From a virus: a stretch of 31,759 nucleotides of DNA. Position 1 is the stretch's first letter. Each line of letters opens with the position of its first letter. This document shows, in pieces, positions 5,147 through 11,408 of the stretch. The stretch is from the IMG/VR virus record IMGVR_UViG_3300007734_000570, positions 1-31,759 of that record. One strand, written 5' to 3'. The notes under the pieces are model-generated. The model was not told where the DNA came from, did no database searches, and saw nothing but the letters and a program-made list of their open reading frames with translations. Both the position numbers and the translations under genes were made by a program.

Positions 5147-5897
5147 AATGAACCCCTTTAATTTGAACAAAACCCGATTGATCCTTTTTTGCTTTACCTT
5201 TAGCATATAAAGCCACTACTACATTTTTCGGCTCAATATGTCTTACATCAGTATCATCCCCATCAATAACCTCCCAAAATCTAAAGCTTGAGGGAATATC
5301 CTCTTTTCTTTGGAAAACTACCGCTACTCTAGAATTATCCTTATTGGTTAATCCTTTTATTGATATTGGTTTTGGGGTAATGCTAGAGAATGAATAGGTT
5401 AAATCATAGTTTCCTGATGTTTTACCCTCTAGGTTTCTAGATGGATGTTTTGTGTAATCATAAAATTGGACACTATTAAATAAACTAAATATTGTCCTAT
5501 TTGGAATAATCTCAAAATTTTCCCAAGGGATATCGCTGGTGCCATTTAGTCGCACTAAAAGTTTCTGATTATTCTTTTGTGCCTTTTCTCTTAATGTCCA
5601 AATATCTGCACAAAGAGAAAACAAAAAGCTTTTTTGTTGTGTGTACCAAAACTCAGTTTTTGATTTTCTCGCCTGCTGCACGCTATTAAATGCGCCTCTC
5701 CCTGATGTGTAGAGGCATCCTTCCATGCATCCTGCAAGCTTTGCAAGGGGACAAAGGTTATCGTCAGGGGTTAGGTAGAGGATGGCGGTTAAAAAGCCCA
5801 TCTTCTCCCCTTTGATTGTCTTCGTTGATGCGGTTCCTAATAGCTTTTTATAGATAAGCCCATCTTTTTTCATGATTGATCTGTAAGGATTAAACAT
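5139..5897 (-). CDS. GP88-like (DUF7227-like) phage protein
   Basis: The largest gene of the leftward operon, 252 residues. The N-terminal part has a Cys cluster, Cys49, Cys57 and Cys61 (CX7CX3C) within LCPLAKLAGCMEGCLYTSGR, followed by QQARKSKTEFW and VRLNGTSDIPWE. This arrangement matches my memory of the uncharacterised GP88/DUF7227 phage family. The spaced Cys suggests metal or Fe-S binding, and the activity is not known to me. The frame is open from GTG 5903, but ATG 5897 follows AAAAGGCGTGAAT and is the probable start. It sits mid-operon, overlapping the following gene by eight bases. Confidence 0.7.
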   Translation of the reverse strand: MFNPYRSIMKKDGLIYKKLLGTASTKTIKGEKMGFLTAILYLTPDDNLCPLAKLAGCMEGCLYTSGRGAFNSVQQARKSKTEFWYTQQKSFLFSLCADIWTLREKAQKNNQKLLVRLNGTSDIPWENFEIIPNRTIFSLFNSVQFYDYTKHPSRNLEGKTSGNYDLTYSFSSITPKPISIKGLTNKDNSRVAVVFQRKEDIPSSFRFWEVIDGDDTDVRHIEPKNVVVALYAKGKAKKDQSGFVQIKGVHYA

Positions 5898-5900
5898 ATT

Positions 5901-5910
5901 CACGCCTTTT
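5901..5910 (-). promoter_or_regulatory. AAAAGGCGTG pre-start element
   Basis: On the minus strand this reads AAAAGGCGTG, three bases before the chosen ATG at 5897. It is one of six near-identical elements in the leftward operon (the others are at 4819, 6661, 6927, 7433 and 7560). It sits where a ribosome binding site is expected. Confidence 0.55.
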
Positions 5911-5923
5911 AAATGTTGATTGA

Positions 5924-6220
5924 TTATTCAGTAAAACCAAAAGTCTCAAAAACTAGATCATTAACCTCCTTTTTTGGTGTTCCTACTAAAAACCTTTTAA
6001 GGGCATTAGATGTGTGATAACCATATCTACCGCCTCTATTGGTGTCACTATCGCAAGCCCATCTTGTCCATTTAGATCTAACGATAGCCTCAGTCTCCAT
6101 TTCAGAATAACCAAGATCTAAACACATTTGAATAACCGCATCCCAGTTTTTATAGGCATCAAAAGAATAAGCGCCTGATGTGTGATACGCCAAAGCTTTA
6201 GCTTTATCTGTGATTCTCAT
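5924..6220 (-). CDS. Hypothetical protein, 98 aa
   Basis: A 98-residue soluble protein with a basic, aromatic middle (SKWTRWACDSDTNRGGRYGY). The end of that stretch could be a loop that touches nucleic acid, but I recognise no family. The N-terminal MRITDKAKALAYHTSGAYSF and the LGYSEMETEAIVRSKWTRW segment resemble a pair of helices. The ATG at 6220 overlaps the preceding stop as TAATG, and GGGAG upstream is a normal ribosome binding site. It lies directly upstream of the GP88-like gene in the operon. Confidence 0.65.
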   Translation of the reverse strand: MRITDKAKALAYHTSGAYSFDAYKNWDAVIQMCLDLGYSEMETEAIVRSKWTRWACDSDTNRGGRYGYHTSNALKRFLVGTPKKEVNDLVFETFGFTE

Positions 6221-6462
6221 TATGAATCTCCCTCATCAATATCCATCCATTTTTCAATTGGTTCTACGCCATGAATTAAAAGAGACTGAATAGAATCAAT
6301 AATCATTTCTGCATGGAATTTATTAAATTGATCGCTTTTTAAATAGGTTTTGAATGCTATTAATACGCCAAAGACTGAGTTAATCTCATTAATGCCTTCA
6401 TAGATCATCCATTCATTGATAACCTTTGGATGGCGTTTATCTTTTTTAATTACTTTAGTCAT
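6220..6462 (-). CDS. Small hypothetical protein, 80 aa
   Basis: An 80-residue protein beginning MTKVIKKDKRHPKVINEWMI, basic at the N-terminus and acidic at the C-terminus, probably all helical. There is no recognisable motif. ATG 6462 follows GAGGTGA, an excellent Shine-Dalgarno sequence, and overlaps the previous stop as ATGA. Translation appears coupled on both sides. The function is unknown. Confidence 0.68.
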   Translation of the reverse strand: MTKVIKKDKRHPKVINEWMIYEGINEINSVFGVLIAFKTYLKSDQFNKFHAEMIIDSIQSLLIHGVEPIEKWMDIDEGDS

Positions 6463-6656
6463 ATTGCATTCACCTCATAACTTAGATCTTTAGAAACTAC
6501 CTCATAACCCAATTGCTTAATTAGCTTAATGGCTTGATAAGAGAGGGTTTTAGTTTTTGCTAATTCTGCAAAGGTTTTAGCTTTGTCGCATATTGGATAG
6601 AATAAAAATCCTCCATATGCTTTATCTATTTGGATAGTAATGGTTAGTTTTTCCAT
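6459..6656 (-). CDS. Small hypothetical protein, 65 aa
   Basis: A 65-residue protein starting MEKLTITIQIDKAYGGFLFY. It has a beta-rich N-terminus followed by a helix and a short strand (AIKLIKQLGYEVVSKDL), a layout common in small single-domain phage proteins. ATG 6656 is preceded by AAAAGGCGTACATC, the operon's pre-start element. Its end overlaps the next gene as ATGA. The function is unknown. Confidence 0.66.
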   Translation of the reverse strand: MEKLTITIQIDKAYGGFLFYPICDKAKTFAELAKTKTLSYQAIKLIKQLGYEVVSKDLSYEVNAI

Positions 6657-6660
6657 GATG

Positions 6661-6670
6661 TACGCCTTTT
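6661..6670 (-). promoter_or_regulatory. AAAAGGCGTA pre-start element
   Basis: On the minus strand AAAAGGCGTA precedes the ATG at 6656, separated by four bases (CATC). It overlaps the last bases of the upstream gene. It is identical to the elements at 6927 and 7560. Confidence 0.55.
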
Positions 6671-6923
6671 AATAAACTTTGTAAATTTCAACTACTGTAT
6701 CGGGATGGAACCATCTTTGTTTTGAAGTAGGTTCATTTTTATGAGATAAATAAACTGTATTCTCAGATCTCTCCCTCCATGCAGATCCAACTTCGTCATA
6801 AAGGATTTTCCCTTTACAAACTGTGAATCTCCAATCATTGGGAATTGATCCATTTGTTTCAAGATCTGCAAGGTCAGTTATAGCCATTGAGCAAATCAAA
6901 TATTTCCAAGTATGATCTTTCAT
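6669..6923 (-). CDS. Small hypothetical protein, 84 aa
   Basis: An 84-residue soluble protein (MKDHTWKYLICSMAITDLAD at the start) with mixed alpha and beta features and several Trp residues. No motif is recognised. ATG 6923 follows AAAAGGCGTAAAT, the recurring pre-start element. Its neighbours are 12 bases apart on each side, in the same operon. The function is unknown. Confidence 0.65.
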   Translation of the reverse strand: MKDHTWKYLICSMAITDLADLETNGSIPNDWRFTVCKGKILYDEVGSAWRERSENTVYLSHKNEPTSKQRWFHPDTVVEIYKVY

Positions 6924-6926
6924 ATT

Positions 6927-6936
6927 TACGCCTTTT
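6927..6936 (-). promoter_or_regulatory. AAAAGGCGTA pre-start element
   Basis: On the minus strand AAAAGGCGTA precedes the ATG at 6923, separated by three bases (AAT). It is the same element as at 6661 and 7560. Confidence 0.55.
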
Positions 6937-7426
6937 AAATTAATTGATATTTATTTGGATGATTCTTTTCAAGATAGTTAATAACTACCTTTTGGTCTAA
7001 TGTATTTAATACACTAAATGTGAATTTATCATCTCCTTCCAATTTAAATGGGGTTCCTTTTTTCTTTGCATTGGCTACCTTCTTTTGATAGTTAACCTCA
7101 CTAATCAACTCTTCAATGTAGAGGGATGGTTCCATGTGTAGCAATTTCCCAAGGCAATCCCATTTGGGAAGGGTTTTGCAATAGGCATCAAGCTTTGCAT
7201 AGTTAGGGGTAACCCAATGCCTGAATTGCTTATCATTCTCTTCGTCATAGTAGCCATCAATCTCTACCTTTGGAGAGTTGACATCTAAGGTCATGATCTG
7301 AGTCTCGCCTCCTACGCCTTCATTCAGGACAAGGGCTATCTTGTCTCCATCACAGTAAAGAGTGCATGAGTAGCCTCCTCCATCCCATGTGTTCCAAGTC
7401 TTAAGGTTTTTGATTGTGTATGTCAT
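6935..7426 (-). CDS. Hypothetical protein, 163 aa
   Basis: The second largest gene of the leftward operon. It begins MTYTIKNLKTWNTWDGGGYS, continues with short strands around CTLYCDGDKIALVLNEGVGG, and ends in a lysine-rich helical part. No family is recognised. The frame extends up to 7489, but the extra N-terminus (HTLMFWLNKISLFF...) overlaps the upstream gene. ATG 7426 is chosen because the TAATAGGCGTAC element lies just upstream and the sequence from there reads like a normal soluble start. It is likely an early protein of unknown role. Confidence 0.66.
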   Translation of the reverse strand: MTYTIKNLKTWNTWDGGGYSCTLYCDGDKIALVLNEGVGGETQIMTLDVNSPKVEIDGYYDEENDKQFRHWVTPNYAKLDAYCKTLPKWDCLGKLLHMEPSLYIEELISEVNYQKKVANAKKKGTPFKLEGDDKFTFSVLNTLDQKVVINYLEKNHPNKYQLI

Positions 7427-7432
7427 TGTGTG

Positions 7433-7440
7433 TACGCCTA
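7433..7440 (-). promoter_or_regulatory. TAGGCGTA pre-start element
   Basis: On the minus strand this reads TAGGCGTA, a variant of the AAAAGGCGTA element with AATAGG in place of AAAAGG. It is six bases before ATG 7426. Confidence 0.4.
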
Positions 7441-7460
7441 TTAAAAAGAAAAGAGAGATC

Positions 7461-7556
7461 TTATTTAACCAAAACATCAAAGTATGCAAGCATTAAACAG
7501 AGTGCTGCACCTAGGAGGATGATGGCAAAGATGGATTGAAAGATGATTGATTTCAT
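7461..7556 (-). CDS. Tiny single-TM membrane peptide
   Basis: A 31-residue ORF, first in the leftward operon, reading MKSIIFQSIFAIILLGAALC and then LMLAYFDVLVK. It is almost wholly hydrophobic after a single basic residue, so it should insert once into the membrane. ATG 7556 has a perfect AAAAGGCGTACAT element before it. It is too short for family assignment. Reality is supported by that element and by its place at the head of the operon. It could instead be a leader peptide that sets expression of the genes after it. Confidence 0.5.
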   Translation of the reverse strand: MKSIIFQSIFAIILLGAALCLMLAYFDVLVK

Positions 7557-7559
7557 ATG

Positions 7560-7569
7560 TACGCCTTTT
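7560..7569 (-). promoter_or_regulatory. AAAAGGCGTA pre-start element, head of operon
   Basis: On the minus strand AAAAGGCGTA lies three bases before ATG 7556. This is the first of six copies in the leftward operon. The anti-Shine-Dalgarno match is only partial (AAGG), yet the whole 9-10 bases are kept, which suggests more than ribosome binding. Confidence 0.55.
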
Positions 7570-7574
7570 GAGTA

Positions 7575-7592
7575 GTGTCCAAGATTAGACAC
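7575..7592. promoter_or_regulatory. Palindromic operator-like site
   Basis: GTGTCCAAGATTAGACAC has the dyad form GTGTC.AA..TT.GACAC. It lies 19 bases upstream of the first leftward start codon, a normal place for an operator or a 5' leader hairpin. Confidence 0.5.
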
Positions 7593-7684
7593 ATCAAGAT
7601 CCTAACCAGTTTTAAAGCTTTTTTTCAGATCAACCTAAGAATTTCAGAACTAAAAACCCTTACATGGAAACCCTAATAATCCAT

Positions 7685-7704
7685 TTGATTCTGTAGCTAC
7701 AATT
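7685..7704 (+). promoter_or_regulatory. Promoter-like element, copy 2
   Basis: TTGATTCTGTAGCTACAATT matches the element at 2973-2992 in 18 of 20 positions, with TACAAT as -10. Rightward transcription from here would run through both repeat clusters. The core TGTAGCTACA is itself palindromic, so it may act in both directions. Confidence 0.5.
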
Positions 7705-7715
7705 AATAAAAAGAA

Positions 7716-7794
7716 TAAAGGGATAACCCATTACATATGCTCCTATTTAGGTAAGGGATGTAATAAGGGATAAGAGAGGATACATAAGGGATAG
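7716..7794 (+). repeat. AAGGGAT direct repeats
   Basis: Four copies of AAGGGAT lie at about 7718, 7753, 7765 and 7786, the last three within TAAGGGAT and two within ATAAGGGATA. A related AAGGGTTAGGG follows at 7798. They are direct repeats on one strand with irregular spacing, like iterons. Confidence 0.55.
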
Positions 7795-7922
7795 GACAAG
7801 GGTTAGGGTATTGGTAAGCATTAACCTAGAAACCTATGGAGAAACCCTTTAGACATCCCTCTATCTACATCCTTTGCGCCCATGAGACAAACTATGCAAA
7901 AAATGCATAACCTCAGGACCAA

Positions 7923-8076
7923 GGGTTTACCCTATCAGGGTTTACCCCAGGAGCTGGATAGGCATACAGTACTGGACCAACATACAGTAGTGTTTACCCT
8001 CATAGGGTTTCTACCTAGGGGTTTACCCTATCAGGGTTAGTACGTAAGGGTAGGGTTTACCAGTAAGGGTTTACCC
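7923..8076 (+). repeat. GGGTTTACCC iteron cluster
   Basis: The decamer GGGTTTACCC (symmetrical as GGGT..ACCC) occurs exactly at 7923, 7938, 8019 and 8067. Near matches lie at 7991, 8004 and 8053. A longer unit GGGTTTACCCTATCAGGGTT is repeated exactly at 7923-7942 and 8019-8038. CATACAGTA is repeated at 7963 and 7981 between them. Confidence 0.7.
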
Positions 8077-8241
8077 CCCCCTTGAGTTAAACCGAGGTGG
8101 CGCAGTAACAGGGGACATAAACACACATGGAATCAATACTTAATCCATAGACCCCCCTACCCCCACCCACAACCACAAAAGATAGTCCCAAAAAAATTTT
8201 TTATAGTTTAGAATTTGTAACCATTAAATCAAGGAGAAGAC

Positions 8242-8688
8242 ATGGCAGGATTTCCTATGCGGAGAGCGTTGGAGAAGAAGATAGAAGAGCTTGGAGGGAT
8301 AGAGTTCGTTACCGCACATATCTCTCAAGGAATGACCATTGGACGCTTGGCAGAGTTCATAGAGTGTTCTAGGCCCATGCTTTCTTTTTGGATAAACCAT
8401 ACTGATGAGAGAAGGGATGCGGTGCTTGCTGCTAGAAAGCTAAAGGCTGAGAAACTGGCAGAAGAGGCTCTAGAGATTGCGGATGAGGCTGATGAGACAT
8501 CCAACTCAGGAGTTAACAAAGCCAGGTTGCAAGTTGACACCCGTAAATGGATGGCCTCCAAGCTAGACCCTGAGAACTACGGAGATACTGCTAAAACCCA
8601 AGTCAATATCTCTTTAGGTGATCTACACCTACAAGCTTTAAAGCATATGGGTAAGGCTGAAGTTGTAACCTTGGAAAACAATGGCTAA
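8242..8688 (+). CDS. terS: Terminase small subunit
   Basis: The small terminase subunit recognises phage DNA and feeds it to the large subunit. The 148-residue protein has an N-terminal helix-turn-helix-like part (MTIGRLAEFIECSRPMLSFW, about residues 31-50), followed by a charged helix (KAEKLAEEALEIADEADE) and the stretch ARLQVDTRKWMASKLDPENY, a signature I know from Sf6-like small terminases. Its end overlaps the large subunit by eight bases. ATG 8242 has AAGGAG upstream. It is the first gene of the rightward virion operon. Confidence 0.86.
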   Translation: MAGFPMRRALEKKIEELGGIEFVTAHISQGMTIGRLAEFIECSRPMLSFWINHTDERRDAVLAARKLKAEKLAEEALEIADEADETSNSGVNKARLQVDTRKWMASKLDPENYGDTAKTQVNISLGDLHLQALKHMGKAEVVTLENNG

Positions 8689-10078
8689 TAATCCATTTAT
8701 CCAGTTCATTACCCTGTATAGGAATGACCCTGTTCTGTTTGTCAAAGAGGTACTTGGAGTAGAGCCTGATGATTGGCAGCAAGACTTTCTAACTGCCGTA
8801 GCCTCTGGTGAGCGAAAGATCTCAATCAGGTCTGGTCACGGAGTAGGTAAGTCAACCACCGCTTCTTGGGCAATGCTATGGTTCTTGTTAACTAGATACC
8901 CTGTTAAGGTAGTGGTTACTGCCCCTACTTCTGCCCAACTGTATGACGCTTTGTTTGCCGAGCTTAAAAGATGGGTCAAAGAACTACCCAAACCTATCCA
9001 AGACCTACTTGATGTCAAACAAGAGAGGATAGAGCTAAAGGCGTCCGCTACCGAGGCGTTTATCTCTGCCAGAACTTCTCGTGCTGAACAACCCGAAGCC
9101 CTGCAAGGTGTCCACTCTGAGAACGTCATGTTGGTGGCAGATGAAGCTTCTGGTGTCCCAGAGGCAGTGTTTGAGGCCGCTGCAGGTTCTATGTCTGGGC
9201 ATAACGCTCTAACCATACTATTAGGCAATCCAGTTAGGTCTTCTGGCTTCTTCTTTGACACCCATAATCGGCTCAAAGATGAGTGGTGGACAAAGAGAGT
9301 ATCTTGTATTGACTCTACTCGGGTGAGTAAAGAGTACGTAGAAGACATGAAATCCCGCTATGGCGAGGAAAGTAATGCCTATCGGATCAGGGTTCTGGGT
9401 GAGTTTCCAAGGAGCGATGATGACACGATTATTCCTATGGAGTTGCTTGAGTCTGCTAAACACAGAGATACAAGAGCTTATGAAGACGCTCCGATCATTT
9501 GGGGACTCGATGTGGCTCGTTTTGGCTCCGATTCTTCAGTTCTATGTAAACGTCAGTCTAATGTTGTACACACTCTTGAGAGGTGGAGGAACTTGGACCT
9601 GATGCAGTTAACAGGTGCGGTAGTCGCCCAATACGAAGCTTGTGACCATAAGAGCCGCCCAACAGAGATTCTGGTTGACTCAATCGGACTCGGCGCTGGT
9701 GTTGTTGACCGACTCAGAGAACTAAAACTGCCCTGCCGAGGGATTAACGTATCAGAAAGCCCTGCTATGGGTGGGACGTATCTCAACCTGAGAGCAGAAC
9801 TATGGCATAAAACCAAGGCTTGGCTAGAGAAGCGGGACTGCAAGATACCCAATAATGAGGATTTCATTGCTGAACTGGCGACAGTCAGGTACACCTTTAC
9901 GTCTAACGGCAAGATAAAGATTGAATCTAAAGATGATATTAGACGTAGGGGATTGAAATCTCCTGACATGGCTGACGCTTTTGTCTTGACATTTGCCTCA
10001 GATGCCGCCACCATCTCTTGGGGGTCTAACCTATCTTGGGGTAAACCGATTAAAAGGTTAATTCGAGGCTTGGTCTGA
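8681..10078 (+). CDS. terL: Terminase large subunit
   Basis: The DNA-packaging motor, with ATPase and nuclease domains. Walker A is SGHGVGKST (residues 51-59), Walker B is VMLVADE (149-155) with the catalytic Glu following the Asp. The nuclease core shows LDVARFGSD with Asp277, LVDSIGLGAG with Asp333 and SPDMADAFVLTF near the C-terminus, the usual acidic triad. The length of 465 aa is normal for this group. It overlaps the small subunit gene by eight bases and is followed by a strong terminator. The short form without an extra C-terminal domain fits headful-packaging phages, but the packaging type cannot be fixed from this. Confidence 0.95.
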   Translation: MANNPFIQFITLYRNDPVLFVKEVLGVEPDDWQQDFLTAVASGERKISIRSGHGVGKSTTASWAMLWFLLTRYPVKVVVTAPTSAQLYDALFAELKRWVKELPKPIQDLLDVKQERIELKASATEAFISARTSRAEQPEALQGVHSENVMLVADEASGVPEAVFEAAAGSMSGHNALTILLGNPVRSSGFFFDTHNRLKDEWWTKRVSCIDSTRVSKEYVEDMKSRYGEESNAYRIRVLGEFPRSDDDTIIPMELLESAKHRDTRAYEDAPIIWGLDVARFGSDSSVLCKRQSNVVHTLERWRNLDLMQLTGAVVAQYEACDHKSRPTEILVDSIGLGAGVVDRLRELKLPCRGINVSESPAMGGTYLNLRAELWHKTKAWLEKRDCKIPNNEDFIAELATVRYTFTSNGKIKIESKDDIRRRGLKSPDMADAFVLTFASDAATISWGSNLSWGKPIKRLIRGLV

Positions 10079-10094
10079 TTGCCGTTGCCATTTT

Positions 10095-10125
10095 GAGCCA
10101 CCCTAAAAAAGTGGCTCTTTTTTTT
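10095..10125 (+). terminator. Strong rho-independent terminator
   Basis: GAGCCAC (10095-10101) and GTGGCTC (10111-10117) form a perfect seven-base-pair stem around CCTAAAAAA, followed by eight T residues. It ends the terminase transcript and separates it from the portal cluster. Confidence 0.9.
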
Positions 10126-10171
10126 ATTAACACAGTATGGTAGTATTACGCAACCTATATTGGAGATTCCT

Positions 10172-10327
10172 ATGAAAATGGATGAAGCCGCCAAAAAGAT
10201 TGGCAAAGTCATGGGTGAATACAAGGATAAGTCATTGCATTCTGGCAAAGGCGGTCCTGTTGTTAAGAATCCCAAACAAGCTATTGCCATTGCATTATCC
10301 GAAGCCAAGCGGATGAAAAAGAAATGA
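10172..10327 (+). CDS. Small basic phage protein (DUF6496-like)
   Basis: A 51-residue basic protein, MKMDEAAKKIGKVMGEYKDK at the start, followed by LHSGKGGPVVKNPKQAIAIA and LSEAKRMKKK. The block SGKxGPxVKxxKQAIAIALSEA is one I recall from DUF6496-like proteins in phages and bacteria, whose role is unknown. Its Lys content suggests it may touch nucleic acid. The start at ATG 10172 follows TTGGAG. The stop overlaps the next ATG as ATGA. A large antisense ORF covers this region but is not credible. Confidence 0.72.
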   Translation: MKMDEAAKKIGKVMGEYKDKSLHSGKGGPVVKNPKQAIAIALSEAKRMKKK

Positions 10328-10575
10328 TTAAGCGTGGATCTGAGGAATTCTCTGGTTATAACAAACCAAAGAGAACCCCTGGTCATCCCGAAAAAAGCCA
10401 TGCAGTATTGGCTAAGTCTGGTGACGAAGTGAAGTTAATTCGCTTTGGTCAACAAGGTGTTTCTGGCAGTCCTGATGGAACTAAAAGAAACGAAGCATTT
10501 AAAGCCCGTCATGCTCAGAATATTGCCAAAGGTAAGATGAGTGCAGCATATTGGGCAAACAAAGTAAAGTGGTAA
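10324..10575 (+). CDS. Conserved phage hypothetical protein
   Basis: An 83-residue basic protein starting MIKRGSEEFSGYNKPKRTPG. Its pattern (P-K-R-TPxHPxKSH, then VKLIRFGQQGVSGS and ARHAQNIAKGKMSAAYWANK) belongs to a phage family I recognise by its layout but cannot name with certainty. It is often near portal or terminase genes, as here. It has a positive charge and may be virion-associated, which is inference. The start overlaps the previous stop as ATGA. Confidence 0.75.
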   Translation: MIKRGSEEFSGYNKPKRTPGHPEKSHAVLAKSGDEVKLIRFGQQGVSGSPDGTKRNEAFKARHAQNIAKGKMSAAYWANKVKW

Positions 10576-10577
10576 AT

Positions 10578-11018
10578 ATGAACTGCCCTATCGCTACCTA
10601 TGACATCAAGGTCAACCTTAAAGCCCGTGATTGGGCATTCAAGAATGTTGGCTATGGTCCTGCTAATCCCGAAGAAGATAACATTGACTTCTGGATGGAG
10701 AGAGCAGATGAGTGGCAAACTCCTGTTGAAGAAGCCCAGACCATGCGTTGTGGCAATTGCGCTGCGTTTATCCAAACACCTGAAATGCTTGACTGTATCC
10801 TAAAGGGTATAGATGAAGAGACTGACGGATATGCCAAGGATGTTCAAGGTGCGGCTAATCTTGGCTATTGTGAACTATTTGACTTTAAGTGTGCAGGTGA
10901 GCGTACCTGTTCAGCATGGCTATCTGGTGGCCCTATCACCAAAAAGATGACCAAGAGTCAGCAGAATATGTTGATGATGGCTAAGACTGAATACGACATG
11001 GAAGATGAGGAAGATTAA
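10578..11018 (+). CDS. Conserved Cys-rich phage protein
   Basis: A 146-residue acidic protein. Cys residues recur in a fixed pattern: MRCGNCAAF, MLDCIL, LGYCELFDFKCAGERTCSAW, which suggests a bound metal or Fe-S cluster, although no assignment is proven. I recall similar hypothetical proteins upstream of phage portal genes. The frame is open from 10551, but ATG 10578 (MNCPIATYDIKVNLKARDW) fits the conserved start. It is three bases after the previous stop, and the next gene follows without a gap (TAA then ATG). Confidence 0.75.
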   Translation: MNCPIATYDIKVNLKARDWAFKNVGYGPANPEEDNIDFWMERADEWQTPVEEAQTMRCGNCAAFIQTPEMLDCILKGIDEETDGYAKDVQGAANLGYCELFDFKCAGERTCSAWLSGGPITKKMTKSQQNMLMMAKTEYDMEDEED

Positions 11019-11399
11019 ATGGAAGCCCTATTAGCATCTTTTCTTGAGTCACTTATGCCAGCGGCAGTTGGCGGCTCTGAGGCAGTTATGGGTGGCGGTG
11101 CAGCACCAATGTCTTTTGGTGATGCCCTTGGTGGCTTTGCACAAAACCAAATTAATCAGCAAATGGCTCCCGCTATGGAAGCCTATAAAGGCATAACCAA
11201 CCCCAATGCAACTATGGGTGATATGGCTAACTCAGCTTTTAAATATTCCTTTAATCCAAAGGAAGATGAGAAATCATTAATGTTGCCCCAGATGGGTGGT
11301 AATTATGGTGGCAGTATGGCTAACAACTATGTTGGCGGCATTCCTTCTCTGTTACAAAATACTGGATCTGGAATACTCCCTTATATCGGTTCACGATAA
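11019..11399 (+). CDS. Small Gly/Met-rich hypothetical protein
   Basis: A 126-residue protein rich in Gly, Ala, Met and Asn, with no membrane span and no recognised domain. The N-terminus (MEALLASFLESLMPAAVGGS) could be an amphipathic helix. It has low complexity like small virion or internal proteins that sit before the portal. ATG 11019 directly follows the stop of the gene before. It is in the head-gene cluster, so a minor structural role is likely but not shown. Confidence 0.6.
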   Translation: MEALLASFLESLMPAAVGGSEAVMGGGAAPMSFGDALGGFAQNQINQQMAPAMEAYKGITNPNATMGDMANSAFKYSFNPKEDEKSLMLPQMGGNYGGSMANNYVGGIPSLLQNTGSGILPYIGSR

Positions 11400-11408
11400 G
11401 GAAATAAT

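Larger units (their letters stand above)
7557..8241. other. Divergent control region, origin candidate
   Basis: This 685-base stretch separates the leftward operon from the rightward virion operon and has no convincing gene. From left to right it holds a palindrome, a promoter-like element, four AAGGGAT repeats, a cluster of GGGTTTACCC repeats and C-rich runs, then AT-rich DNA before the small terminase gene. Iterons beside AT-rich DNA between divergent operons suggest an origin with control sites. No DnaA box or initiator gene is visible. Confidence 0.55.

Noticed and set aside
7882-8040. A 52-codon plus-strand ORF in the divergent region (MRQTMQKMHNLR...) with repeated PYQG units
   Set aside because: It has no ribosome binding site, and the repeats in the peptide come from the GGGTTTACCCTATCAGGGTT iterons, so a non-coding reading explains it better.
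7716-8076. Repeat cluster as a possible CRISPR array
   Set aside because: The repeats are only 7-20 bases, with irregular spacing and no unique spacers of uniform length.
8836-9348. A 170-codon minus-strand ORF inside the large terminase gene
   Set aside because: It is antisense to a gene with complete Walker and nuclease motifs and looks like a codon-bias shadow.
9553-10401. A 282-codon minus-strand ORF across the end of the large terminase gene and the next small genes
   Set aside because: It is antisense to well-supported genes, crosses a strong plus-strand terminator, and its protein has no recognisable domain.
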